Below, piece after piece: positions 8,822-17,363 of a DNA stretch of 64,000 nucleotides. Location of the stretch: contig CAVTOG010000008.1 of the NCBI GenBank assembly GCA_963736325.1, forward strand, positions 868,001-932,000, given 5' to 3'. Source of the stretch: Actinoallomurus sp963736325 (lineage in GTDB: Bacteria > Actinomycetota > Actinomycetes > Streptosporangiales > Streptosporangiaceae). A program made the translations under genes and the position numbers. The notes beneath the pieces are model-generated. The model was not told the DNA's origin and searched no databases. It saw nothing but the letters and a program-made list of their open reading frames with translations. How positions within the stretch are numbered: position 1 is the first letter of the stretch; the number at the start of each line of letters is the position of its first letter.

Positions 8822-10414
8822 TTAGAGGGAGTGCAGGCGACGAAGGACGTCGTAGTTCGAGGGCAGTTGTTCGGCCAGCTCACGCTGGCTCTGCTTGACC
8901 TTCTCGAACAGCGGCTCGGCCGCGAGCACGGACTCCGGTTTGTGACTGATGAGCGGCAGCGGCCGATCGGGGAGATATCCGAGACCGGCAAAGATCGAGT
9001 AGTAGCTGCCGTTGGTCCAGAAGTTTCCGAACTCCGCCTCGAAGTTCGAGTAGTAGGTGTTCTCGTCCGTGGACGGCGGGTTGATGGCGATGCCGGCCTT
9101 GTAGAGGGCGATCTTCTCGCGGATGTTGTCCGAGAGGTGAAGTTCCTTGTTGGCCCTCCAGAACGGGGTGTCGTTGCGCGGAGCGCAGAAGAAGTGGGCC
9201 TGGATGAAGTCCCGCATGTCGTCGAACATGACTTCGATCTCGCGGTTGAAGCCGTCCCTCAGTGCGGGGTTGAAGGTCTTGTCCGGGAAGTGCTTCACAA
9301 GCTGGTACGCCGCGACATAGGAGAAGTAGATGCCGGTCGATTCCAGGGGCTCCAGGAAGCACGAGGCCAGGCCGATGCTCACGCAGTTCTTCACCCAGGC
9401 GCGCCTATTACGGCCCACCCGGAAGCGGATTTTGTTCAGCGGCGTATTCTCCGGGTCCAGACCCCACATCTGGCAGAACTCGGCGGTGGCCTCGTCCTCG
9501 GTCGCGAACTGGCTGGAGTAGACGTAACCGCTGCCGAAACGGCCGAGCAGCGGGATCCTCCACGTCCACCCTGACTTCATGGCGATCGCCGAGGTGTACG
9601 GCTCCACGCCGTTCGCCTCATCGTCGTGGGGAATGGCCGTGGCGACCGCGCTGTCGCAGAGGAGATGGTCGTTCATGTTGATGAACGGTTCTTCCATCGC
9701 CTTGTTGATCAGAAGGCCGCGGAAGCCGGAGCAGTCGACGAACAGGTCGCCCTCGACGAGACGCCCGGTCTTGGTGCGGAGCCCGGTGATGTACCCCCGC
9801 TCGTCGAGCAGGACCTCTTCCATGTGGTCCGGAATGTGCTCGACGCCCTGCTTGGTGGTTGACCAGCGGCGCAGGAAGTTGGCGACGTTCGCGGCATCGA
9901 AATGCCAGGCGTAACGCGTCGCCGGACTGCCATCGGCCTTGCGAGGGGACCGGAGGGCGTCCATCATCGCCGGTTCCTTCATGCAGGCGTAGTCGAACTG
10001 GTCGTCCGTTTCGCCATTGAACTTCTTGTAGTACCAGTAGTGCGAGAGCGGCAGGTTGTCGTGCTGGTCGAGCAGGCCGAACGGGTGGTAGAAGTGGTCC
10101 GGTTGACCATTCTCCATCTCCCGCGAGGTCGGCTCACCGTCGCCCGGAGTCCGCCAGTTGACGAACTTCACCGCGGTCTTGAACGCGGCGTTGCACTCCC
10201 GCATCCACTCGTCTTCCGGAATTCCCAGATAGTCGAAGAACGCGCTCTGGAGATTCGGGATGCTGGCCTCGCCGACGCCGATTCGGGGCACCGTCGGCGA
10301 CTCGATGACACTGACCTTCACCGTGTCCTGAAGCGCCTTGCCGAGATAGGCCGCTGTAATCCAGCCGGCCGTTCCACCACCGAGAATAACAACGTTTGTA
10401 ATCCGGTCATCCAC
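8822..10414 (-). CDS. Flavin-dependent tryptophan halogenase
   Basis: This is a 530-residue halogenase of the PrnA/RebH class. The FAD-binding GGGTAGW is at residues 12-18, the catalytic lysine is Lys79 (same number as in PrnA and RebH), and the halogenase signature WTWRIP is at 283-288. LEPLESTG holds Glu358, corresponding to RebH Glu357. It oxidises chloride with FADH2 and O2 to give HOCl held by the lysine and chlorinates the indole ring of a tryptophan substrate. Free tryptophan is typical for this class. The ring position (5, 6 or 7) cannot be assigned by eye. The gene is preceded by a TATAG-N6-TATAG element 54 bases upstream of the ATG and is followed by its flavin reductase. Confidence 0.97.
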   Translation of the reverse strand: MDDRITNVVILGGGTAGWITAAYLGKALQDTVKVSVIESPTVPRIGVGEASIPNLQSAFFDYLGIPEDEWMRECNAAFKTAVKFVNWRTPGDGEPTSREMENGQPDHFYHPFGLLDQHDNLPLSHYWYYKKFNGETDDQFDYACMKEPAMMDALRSPRKADGSPATRYAWHFDAANVANFLRRWSTTKQGVEHIPDHMEEVLLDERGYITGLRTKTGRLVEGDLFVDCSGFRGLLINKAMEEPFINMNDHLLCDSAVATAIPHDDEANGVEPYTSAIAMKSGWTWRIPLLGRFGSGYVYSSQFATEDEATAEFCQMWGLDPENTPLNKIRFRVGRNRRAWVKNCVSIGLASCFLEPLESTGIYFSYVAAYQLVKHFPDKTFNPALRDGFNREIEVMFDDMRDFIQAHFFCAPRNDTPFWRANKELHLSDNIREKIALYKAGIAINPPSTDENTYYSNFEAEFGNFWTNGSYYSIFAGLGYLPDRPLPLISHKPESVLAAEPLFEKVKQSQRELAEQLPSNYDVLRRLHSL

Positions 10415-10468
10415 GTCGCGCGCTCCATGGGTTAGTAATGAGACGTGGCAACAGGCTCACACCGGTAT

Positions 10469-10484
10469 CTATATACTGCCTATA
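10469..10484 (-). promoter_or_regulatory. SARP-type direct repeat upstream of the halogenase
   Basis: Read on the minus strand this is TATAG-GCAGTA-TATAG, two identical pentamers exactly 11 bp apart. It lies between the SARP stop and the halogenase start and points towards the halogenase. It is one of six matching sites in the window. Confidence 0.8.
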
Positions 10485-10487
10485 CGG

Positions 10488-11324
10488 CTAGGAGACCTCG
10501 CGTATTCGATAAGCAAGGCGTGGCTCGGCGGTAAGGGCGAACGGGCCGTCGAGGCGCGGGTCGGCAGTGAGAACCGCCTGGTGAGCGCTGCGCATGAGCG
10601 CTCCGGGGTCGACGCCGAGTTCCTCGACGAGAATGCGCCGCCCGTCCTCGTACACCATCAAGGAGTCCGCCTGTCGTCCGCAGCGGTATAGCGTGATCAT
10701 GAGTTGCGCGCGGAAACGCTCGTGCAGCGGGAACTGCGAAACCAGGCCGGTTAGCTCGGGCACCAGTTGGGAATGACGGCAGAGCGCTAGGTCGGCCTCG
10801 ATCCGCGCTTCGAGCGCGCCGAGCCGAATTTCCTCGAGGCGAGGGCGCTCGATGTCCATCATGAATTCCGTGACATTGGCGAGGGCTGGGCCGCGCCATA
10901 GTGAGAGGGCCGACCTGAGCCACCAGGCGGCCTCTTCGAAGCGGCCTTCCTGTAGCGTCGCGCGACCGCGCTTGGCTTTTTCCTCGAAAATGTCGCAGTC
11001 GAGCGAACCGGCCGCGACATGCATTAGATATCCGGGATAGCGGCGCGTGATCTCGACCGCGTCGCCGAGGTATCTGCGGAGCCGTGAAACGTACGTGTAG
11101 ATCTGTGCGTCGGACGTCGCCGGAGGCCGGCTTCCCCACAGGAGGGTGCCGAGCTGCATGTCGGAGAGGACTTGCTGCCGGGTCAGCAGGAGAGCTGCTA
11201 GAACGGTTCGTTGCTTGGCGCCGTCCAGAGCGACCTCGGATCCGTCCTTCCAAGCTTCGACGGGGCCGAGAATACGAAACTCTGTGGTGGCGTCTTCGTT
11301 CGGTTCTGCCTGTATGACCTGCAC
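10488..11324 (-). CDS. SARP-family transcriptional activator
   Basis: This is a 278-residue regulator with an N-terminal OmpR-like winged helix (about residues 16-105, ending in YTYVSRLRRYLGD and a GYLMHV wing) and a C-terminal bacterial transcriptional activation domain (about 112-255, FEEAAWWLRSALSLWRGPAL onward). It has no NB-ARC or TPR extension, so it is a small SARP of the ActII-ORF4/RedD type. Such proteins bind direct repeats spaced 11 bp in front of cluster promoters and recruit RNA polymerase. Six repeats with that geometry occur in the window, none upstream of this gene, so it is the prime candidate to bind them. Confidence 0.93.
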   Translation of the reverse strand: MQVIQAEPNEDATTEFRILGPVEAWKDGSEVALDGAKQRTVLAALLLTRQQVLSDMQLGTLLWGSRPPATSDAQIYTYVSRLRRYLGDAVEITRRYPGYLMHVAAGSLDCDIFEEKAKRGRATLQEGRFEEAAWWLRSALSLWRGPALANVTEFMMDIERPRLEEIRLGALEARIEADLALCRHSQLVPELTGLVSQFPLHERFRAQLMITLYRCGRQADSLMVYEDGRRILVEELGVDPGALMRSAHQAVLTADPRLDGPFALTAEPRLAYRIREVS

Positions 11325-11637
11325 AGTCGTTACCCCATTGACCTGAGTTACGCGGCTTATAGTGAAATTATTTGAGAATGTGACTCATCGAAAATCACCT
11401 CACCGATTTTTTGATAAGCCCGTTTTATCGATGCGGCCCTTGATCACGGAATGTGATGCCTTGACCGCGTAGCGTGTGGGTGGGAATATCACAATCGGAC
11501 CGTAGCCGCCGAAACCTTTCTTCGTCTAGTGACTTAAGTGCCTGGCAAGTTCCGGCCAGTCGTTATTCCGGGTAATCAACTAAGCCCTTGACTGATCTCT
11601 TTACATCGGCTCCTATAAATGATAGTGGTAATGGTAA

Positions 11638-11669
11638 TGTGCAGAGTTATTGTGCACAGCCGTTGTGCA
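11638..11669. promoter_or_regulatory. Triple TGTGCA direct repeat, 13-bp period
   Basis: TGTGCA occurs at 11638-11643, 11651-11656 and 11664-11669, exactly 13 bp apart, about 220 bases upstream of the FAAL gene. Related TGTGCA or TTGCACA elements occur at 42800-42836 and 51305-51324, each also near a TATAG box. The binding protein is unknown; the ArsR-like regulator at 42176-42781 is a candidate. Confidence 0.5.
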
Positions 11670-11776
11670 TGGTCATGGGGGCCATGTCTTCTCCGCTCCG
11701 CCGGTTCGGTACACCTCGCGGTGTTAGCTCTCTGACCACCGGAAAATCGCCGCTGCGTCGCCGAGGGTCGGATCGA

Positions 11777-11792
11777 TATAGGAGCTCTATAG
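11777..11792 (+). promoter_or_regulatory. SARP-type direct repeat upstream of the FAAL operon
   Basis: TATAG-GAGCTC-TATAG, with pentamers at 11777-11781 and 11788-11792, lies 96 bases before the FAAL start and points to it. It likely drives the long rightward operon. Confidence 0.8.
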
Positions 11793-11888
11793 CCGCCGCT
11801 CGGATGCTGACCCGTGGCCAAGAGGTGTCGTGATGACGTGCGGCGACGCCGATAGGCCTTCAGGTTGCACCGAGTAGAGGGAAGAAAT

Positions 11889-13643
11889 GTGGCCGAGCTC
11901 GGAGGGTTCGTAGGTAGGTTTCAGGCGAATGTCCGCAGTACTCCTGAGCGGGAGGCGATCGTTTTCCACCGCGATCCGTCGGATACGGACGTGGGGGAAT
12001 CGCTGTCTTACGCCGGGCTGGACCAGGCGGCCCGGGCAATGGCGGCCCGATTGCAGGAGCGTTGCCGTCCCGGTGACCGCGTACTGCTGCAGTTTCCGCC
12101 TGGCCTGGAGTTCGCGATTGCGTTTCTGGGATGCCAATACGCCGGAATTGTCCCGGTTCCGACTCCGTTGTTCGACGGCCGACCGAACCAGGTGGATCGG
12201 ACGAGCGGGATCGTCTCCGACGCTGAAGTGTCGGCGGTCCTGACCGACCGGGAGAACTTCGCGCGTGTCGCCGACTGGGCCCCCGTGACCTGCCTGATGG
12301 CGGACAAGTCGTACGCGACGGACACCTCTACCGCGGCCTCCTGGACCGAGCCTGAGATCCGCCCGGACACCCTGGCGTTCCTGCAGTACACCTCGGGATC
12401 GACGAGCGACCCCAAGGGTGTGATGGTCGCCCACGAGAACCTCATGCACAACCTTCCGCGAATGGCGAAGGCGTTCGGTCTCAATCCGGACCTGCGACTC
12501 TGCAGCTGGCTTCCGACCTTCCACGACATGGGGCTCGTCATCGGCATGATGGGCCCGCTCTACCTCAAGGGCACCCTGATCCTCACCTCGCCGGTGAGCT
12601 TCGTGCGGCGGCCGTTCTCCTGGCTGCAGCTCATCAGCCGCTACAAGGCCCACGCCAGCCCGGCGCCGAACTTCGCCTACGACCTGTGCGCGCGCCGCCT
12701 GACCGACGAGCAGGTCGCCACGCTGGACCTGTCGGAATGGACCAGCGCGGTCAACGGCTCGGAGCCGATCGATGCCTTCGTGCTCGAACGCTTCGCCCAG
12801 CGGTTCGCGTCGGCCGGGTTCCGGCCCGAGTCCTTCCGGTCGGGTTACGGCATGGCCGAGACGGTGGTCTTCGTCGCCGGCGCGTACCCGGGCAGCCGGC
12901 CACCGGTGGCCCAGGTCGACGCGGCCGCTCTGGCCAAGAACCGCATGGAACCCGCGGTGCACGGGGCCGACTCGCTGCCGATCGTGAGCTGCGGCCAGGC
13001 GCACGAGTACGACGCCCGCATCGTCGAGCCGGAGACCGGCCGCGTGCTGCCCGACGGCCAGGTCGGCGAGCTGTGGCTGCGCGGACGCAGCGTCGCCCGC
13101 GGCTACTGGCGCAAGGACGAGACGAACGAGCAGATCTTCCGCGCCCGTACCTCCGACGGCGACGGGCCCTTCCTGCGCACGGGCGACCTCGCGGTCTTCC
13201 AGGACGGCGAGCTGTACATCACGGGCCGCCTCAAGGAAATGCTCATCGTCAACGGCCGCAACCTCTACCCGCAGGACGTCGAGCGCGAGGTCAAGGAGCT
13301 GCACGAGCTGTTCCAGGGCCGTATCGCGAGCGTCTTCTCGGTCTCCGTGCCGGAGGAGCAGGTCGTCGTGGTCCTGGAGCTGAACCTGCCGGACGCGACA
13401 GAGGACGACATGCGCGAGCTGGCCGGCGTGGTCAAGAACGGACTGGGCCGCAGCCTGGGCGTGCGCGTGCCGAACGTGATGTTCGTGCCGCGCGGCGGCG
13501 TGCGCCGTACGACGAGCGGGAAGATCCAGCGCCGCGCGATGCACGACCTGTTCGTCGACGGCGCTCTCACGCCGCTGTACGAGGAGCTCGACCCCGCCGT
13601 GCGCGCCCGCTACCGCACCGCCGATCGGAGTGACGCGCGATGA
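11889..13643 (+). CDS. Fatty acyl-AMP ligase (FAAL)
   Basis: This is a 584-residue ANL-superfamily ligase of the FAAL branch. It has the nucleotide-binding loop YTSGSTSDPKGV near residue 168, then WLPTFHDMGL, GYGMAETV and a C-terminal TSGKIQRR lysine loop. FAALs activate free fatty acids as acyl-adenylates and hand them to a carrier protein rather than CoA. GTG 11889 has GAGGGAAG directly upstream and is chosen over TTG 11865. The gene overlaps the next by four bases (ATGA) and opens a five-gene lipid set ending in a free C domain, as in ramoplanin, enduracidin and calcium-dependent lipopeptide clusters. It likely loads the 17106 ACP. Confidence 0.93.
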   Translation: MAELGGFVGRFQANVRSTPEREAIVFHRDPSDTDVGESLSYAGLDQAARAMAARLQERCRPGDRVLLQFPPGLEFAIAFLGCQYAGIVPVPTPLFDGRPNQVDRTSGIVSDAEVSAVLTDRENFARVADWAPVTCLMADKSYATDTSTAASWTEPEIRPDTLAFLQYTSGSTSDPKGVMVAHENLMHNLPRMAKAFGLNPDLRLCSWLPTFHDMGLVIGMMGPLYLKGTLILTSPVSFVRRPFSWLQLISRYKAHASPAPNFAYDLCARRLTDEQVATLDLSEWTSAVNGSEPIDAFVLERFAQRFASAGFRPESFRSGYGMAETVVFVAGAYPGSRPPVAQVDAAALAKNRMEPAVHGADSLPIVSCGQAHEYDARIVEPETGRVLPDGQVGELWLRGRSVARGYWRKDETNEQIFRARTSDGDGPFLRTGDLAVFQDGELYITGRLKEMLIVNGRNLYPQDVEREVKELHELFQGRIASVFSVSVPEEQVVVVLELNLPDATEDDMRELAGVVKNGLGRSLGVRVPNVMFVPRGGVRRTTSGKIQRRAMHDLFVDGALTPLYEELDPAVRARYRTADRSDAR

Positions 13644-15376
13644 CGGCACGGCATTCCGCGTACGTCCTCGCGGAGGAGTTCGAGGCGCGGTTCGGTGACC
13701 CGTCCGATCCGGCATGCGCCTTCTCCCACGAGCGCTGCGCCGAACTGGACCGCCGTGAGGAGTTCCCGGCCGCGATCTGCAAGGAGCTGGACGCGGCCGG
13801 CGTGCCCGGCTACTACGTCCCGGCCGAGTACGGCGGCGCGGCCCGCGACTACGAGGACCTCTACCAGGTCATGCGTACCGTCGCCCGCCGCGACCTCACC
13901 GTGGCCATCGCGCACGTCAAGACCTACCTCGGCGCGGTCTCCGCCTGGGTCGGCGCAGACCGCGCGCAGGCCGAGGAGCTCGCACGGGACGTTATCGGCG
14001 GCACCGTCGTCTCCTGGGGCCTGACCGAGCGCGACCACGGCAGCGACCTGCTCGCCGGCGAGGTCGTGGCCGAGCGCGTCGACGAGGGCTACCGGATCAC
14101 CGGCGAGAAGTGGCTCATCAACAACGCCACCCGCGGCCACCTGATCTGCGTCCTCGCGCGTACCGAGCCGGGTGGCGGCCCGCGCGGCTTCAGCCTGCTG
14201 ATGGTCGACAAGCGCCGCCTGCCGTCCGGCGTGCACGAGCACCTGCCGGCCGCGCGTACGGTCGGGATCCGCGGCACGGACATCAGCGGCATCCGCCTCG
14301 ACGGCGTGGTCGTGGGGCCGGACGCCCTGGTGGGGGAGGCCGGCGCCGGGTTCGAGACCGTGCTGAAGAGCCTCCAGCTCACCCGCGTCCTGTGCACGTC
14401 GCTCTCGCTGGGCGCGGCCGACCAGGCCATGCGGATCGCCACGCGCTTCGCCCTCGAGCACCGGATGTACGGGCGCCGCCTCATCGACCTTCCGCAGGCG
14501 AGCCGCACGCTCGCCGAGAACTACGCCGACGTGCTCATCGGCGACGTGGTCGGGCTGGTGGCGTCGCGGAGCACACACGCGCTGACCGGGGAGATGAGCG
14601 TCGTCTCGGCGGTCGCCAAGTACCTCCTGCCGACCGGCACGGACCGGATGATCCGCGAGCTCGGGCAGGTGCTCGGCGCTCGCGCGTTCCTCTCCGAGAG
14701 CTACCGCGACGGCATGTTCGCCAAGCTCGAACGCGACCACCGGATCGTCGGCATCTTCGACGGCAACACGCTCGTCAACCTGAACGCGATGATCAACCAG
14801 TTCCCCGGGCTGGTCCGCGCCTACCGCGACGGGCTCGTGGACGAGGACGGCATGCGCGCCGCGACGACCACGGCAGAGCCGCTGCCGGCGTTCGACCGCG
14901 ACGGGCTGCGGCTCGTCGCCACGGGCGGGTGCAGCCTCGTGCAGAGCCTGCCCGCCCTGATGGATGAGACCGAGGCGCTCGCGGCCGATGGGCACCTGCC
15001 GGCCTCCGTGGCCGGGCAGGTGAAGGAGCTGCGGGCCGCGGTCGACGAGGTCCACCGTGGCATGGCGGCGCTCCGGCCGTCGGCGCGCGACGTGCCCGCG
15101 GAGGCGTTCGAGCTGGCCGAGCGGTACGCCCTGTGCTTCGCCGCGGCGGCCTGCGTGCACTTCTACCTGCGCAACCGGCCGGGCGAGGGCGAGCTGTGGG
15201 CCGACGCCCGCTGGCTGCGCGCGTGCCTGGCACGCCTGCTCCACCAGCTGCGGCCGGGCGACGTCCCGGGCGACGACGACGTGCTGGACGAACTCACCGG
15301 ACCACTCCTGGCGCAGTACGAGCGAGGGCTCCTGTTCTCGCCGCTGCACTGCCGACTGGCGGAGGGCGCACCGTGA
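13640..15376 (+). CDS. Acyl-CoA/acyl-ACP dehydrogenase-like protein 1
   Basis: This is a 578-residue flavoprotein of the acyl-CoA dehydrogenase family. The core (about 90-400) shows VVSWGLTERDHGSDLL and a GEKWLINNATRG flavin-binding region, followed by a C-terminal extension of about 170 residues. The position usually holding the catalytic base (YEGT in medium-chain enzymes) reads FDGNT, so Asp replaces Glu if the alignment holds. It lies between the FAAL and a second paralogue, with four-base overlaps on both sides. In lipopeptide clusters such pairs introduce double bonds into the ACP-bound acyl chain before it is attached to the peptide; that role is inferred here. Confidence 0.88.
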   Translation: MTARHSAYVLAEEFEARFGDPSDPACAFSHERCAELDRREEFPAAICKELDAAGVPGYYVPAEYGGAARDYEDLYQVMRTVARRDLTVAIAHVKTYLGAVSAWVGADRAQAEELARDVIGGTVVSWGLTERDHGSDLLAGEVVAERVDEGYRITGEKWLINNATRGHLICVLARTEPGGGPRGFSLLMVDKRRLPSGVHEHLPAARTVGIRGTDISGIRLDGVVVGPDALVGEAGAGFETVLKSLQLTRVLCTSLSLGAADQAMRIATRFALEHRMYGRRLIDLPQASRTLAENYADVLIGDVVGLVASRSTHALTGEMSVVSAVAKYLLPTGTDRMIRELGQVLGARAFLSESYRDGMFAKLERDHRIVGIFDGNTLVNLNAMINQFPGLVRAYRDGLVDEDGMRAATTTAEPLPAFDRDGLRLVATGGCSLVQSLPALMDETEALAADGHLPASVAGQVKELRAAVDEVHRGMAALRPSARDVPAEAFELAERYALCFAAAACVHFYLRNRPGEGELWADARWLRACLARLLHQLRPGDVPGDDDVLDELTGPLLAQYERGLLFSPLHCRLAEGAP

Positions 15377-17079
15377 CCACAGCCGAGAAGGGGAACGCGG
15401 GCGGTACGCCGCGGACCATCGACGTCCATCTGGGCGACCCGCTGGACGAGGCGAACCCGTTCTCCTACGAGACGCTGCTCGCCGCCGACGAGCGGTCCGA
15501 ACTCCTGGCCGACGGCGAGCGCGCCCTGGACGCGTACGGGCTCAACGCCGAGTTCGTGCCCCGCGCGCTCGGCGGGCGCCTGACCGGGCTGGACGAGCTG
15601 GTACAGGTCCTGCGCGCCGTCTTCCGCCGCGACCCTTCGCTCGCCCTCGGGTACGGGTTCACCAACTACATCGCCGGCGCGCCGGTGTGGGCGTCCGGCA
15701 GTGACGAGCAGCGCCGCTGGATGGCCGACCTGCTGCTGAGCCACCGCAAGGCGTCCGCCGGATACAACGAGCTCGCGCACGGCAACGACTTCACGCGCAC
15801 CGAGCTGATGGCCCGCGAACAGGGCTCCGACCTGCTTCTCGACGGCAAGAAGGAGCTGGTCAACAACGTGGTGCGCGCCGACGCCATCACGCTGTTCGCG
15901 CGAACGGCGGAAGGGCCCGGCAACCGCAGCCACTCCCACATCCTCGTCGAGAAGGCGGCGCTCCCGGCGGACCGCTGGCGCGACCTTCAGCGCTTCCCGA
16001 CCGCCGGAATGCGGGGCTGCCTGCTCGGCGGCATCGAGTTCCAGGACTGCCCGGTGTCCGCCGACCGCGTCATCGGCCCGGTCGGCGGTGGCATGGAGAC
16101 CGTCCTGCGGGCGTTCCAGACCACGCGCACGCTTCTCGCGGGCATGGCGATCGGCGGCCTGGACACGCAGCTGCGCCTCGCGTCGCGGTTCGCCGCCGAA
16201 CGCCGGCTGTACGGGCGGACCGTCGCCGACCTCCCGCACGCGCGGTCGGTGCTGACCGGCACGTTCATCGACCTGCTGGCCGGCGACGCGCTGGCCACGA
16301 CCGTGGCGCGCGCGCTCCACGTGCTGCCCCGGCAGGCGGGTGTGTTCGCCGCGGCCGGCAAGTACCTGGTCCCCAAGATCCTCCACGAGGACGCCTACAA
16401 GCTGTCGGTGCTGCTCGGCGCGCGCTCCTACCTGCGCGACGGCCCGTACGGGATGTTCCAGAAGAGCATGCGGGACACGGCACTGGCGACCTTCGGGCAC
16501 GCCAACGCGACCGTCTGCCAGGCGACGATGATCCCGCAGCTCGCCCGGCTCGCCGAGCGGAGCTGGCTGCGCGCCGAGGCGCCGCCCGAGCACCTCTTCC
16601 GCATCGACGAGCCACTGCCCGACCTGGACTTCGGCGCTCTGGCGCTGACCGGCAAGGGCGAGGACGCCCTGACGGCGGTCATCCACACCGGCGACCGCGC
16701 GGGCACCGGACCGGCGCTGACCGCGCTGCGCAAGGCGTTCGCCGAGCACCTCGAAAGCCTGCGCGACGACTGCGCCGCGCTGCCGCCCCAGGACCGGACC
16801 GTGATCGCCGGGCGGCGCGCGTTCGCCCTGGCGGACCGCTACGCGGTCGTCCTGGCCGCCGCCTCGTGCCTGGGCGTGTGGCTGAACGCCTCCGACCCGT
16901 TCCTCGGCGACGAGCACTGGGTCACCGCGGCGCTGTGGCGGCTCGGCAAGCGCCTCGGGCTCGACGTCGGCCCGATGCCCGCCGGGCTGGAGGAGGCGAT
17001 GTACGCCGAGCTCATCGCCCGCCGTGACGGCGGGCGGACCTTCGACCTCTCGCGCCGCGCCCTCGCCGGGCGCGTCTGA
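15373..17079 (+). CDS. Acyl-CoA/acyl-ACP dehydrogenase-like protein 2
   Basis: This is a 568-residue paralogue of the preceding gene, with the same extended C-terminal region. Matching blocks include ELAHGNDFTRTEL and LDGKKELVNNVVRAD. The catalytic-base region reads FGHANATV, with no acidic residue at the YEGT position, so the base must come from elsewhere or the protein may be a partner rather than an enzyme. GTG 15373 overlaps the previous stop (GTGA). Together the two could give a dienoyl or otherwise desaturated acyl group, as proposed for ramoplanin and enduracidin. Confidence 0.87.
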   Translation: MTTAEKGNAGGTPRTIDVHLGDPLDEANPFSYETLLAADERSELLADGERALDAYGLNAEFVPRALGGRLTGLDELVQVLRAVFRRDPSLALGYGFTNYIAGAPVWASGSDEQRRWMADLLLSHRKASAGYNELAHGNDFTRTELMAREQGSDLLLDGKKELVNNVVRADAITLFARTAEGPGNRSHSHILVEKAALPADRWRDLQRFPTAGMRGCLLGGIEFQDCPVSADRVIGPVGGGMETVLRAFQTTRTLLAGMAIGGLDTQLRLASRFAAERRLYGRTVADLPHARSVLTGTFIDLLAGDALATTVARALHVLPRQAGVFAAAGKYLVPKILHEDAYKLSVLLGARSYLRDGPYGMFQKSMRDTALATFGHANATVCQATMIPQLARLAERSWLRAEAPPEHLFRIDEPLPDLDFGALALTGKGEDALTAVIHTGDRAGTGPALTALRKAFAEHLESLRDDCAALPPQDRTVIAGRRAFALADRYAVVLAAASCLGVWLNASDPFLGDEHWVTAALWRLGKRLGLDVGPMPAGLEEAMYAELIARRDGGRTFDLSRRALAGRV

Positions 17080-17105
17080 ACCCCCCTGACCTGCAAGGAG
17101 CGACC

Positions 17106-17363
17106 GTGTCAGAAACCGTGGTGGACGAAATCCAGGCCTGGGTGGCCGAACGCATCGCGTACTACCTCAGCGTGCCCGTATCGGACCTGGACCCCGACGG
17201 CCGCCTGGTCGACATGGGCATGGACTCGATCTACTCGCTCACCCTCTGCGGTGACATCGAGGACCGGTTCGACTGCGAGGTCGCGGAGACGGTGGCCTGG
17301 GACCACCCGACCATCAACCTGCTCGCCGCCCACCTCCGCGATGAGCTGAAGGTCGGACGTTGA
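17106..17363 (+). CDS. Acyl carrier protein for lipoinitiation
   Basis: This is an 85-residue free-standing carrier protein. The motif GMDSIYSL places the phosphopantetheine on Ser41. It starts at GTG 17106 behind a CAAGGAG ribosome-binding site and ends inside the start of the next gene. Its place between the dehydrogenase pair and a free C domain makes it the likely shuttle that receives the acyl group from the FAAL, holds it during desaturation and presents it for N-acylation. Confidence 0.93.
   Translation: MSETVVDEIQAWVAERIAYYLSVPVSDLDPDGRLVDMGMDSIYSLTLCGDIEDRFDCEVAETVAWDHPTINLLAAHLRDELKVGR

Larger units (their letters stand above)
11325..11888. other. 564-bp divergent regulatory region
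   Basis: No gene is supported here; base composition is less G+C-rich than the neighbouring coding DNA. It carries the promoter of the SARP gene (leftward) and of the FAAL operon (rightward). Recognisable elements are three TGTGCA hexamers spaced 13 bp (11638-11669), a TATAG-N6-TATAG box (11777-11792) and small inverted repeats around 11390-11435. Confidence 0.7.

Noticed and set aside
11358..11373. TATAG-N6-TATTT, a possible seventh SARP-type repeat
   Set aside because: The second pentamer matches only three of five bases and the site is more than 500 bases from the FAAL gene, so it was not counted.
13610..15349. Long open frame on the minus strand (about 579 codons) opposite the first acyl-CoA dehydrogenase-like gene
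   Set aside because: High-G+C DNA keeps antisense frames open. The plus-strand frame has conserved motifs and coupled overlaps; the antisense translation has no recognisable features.
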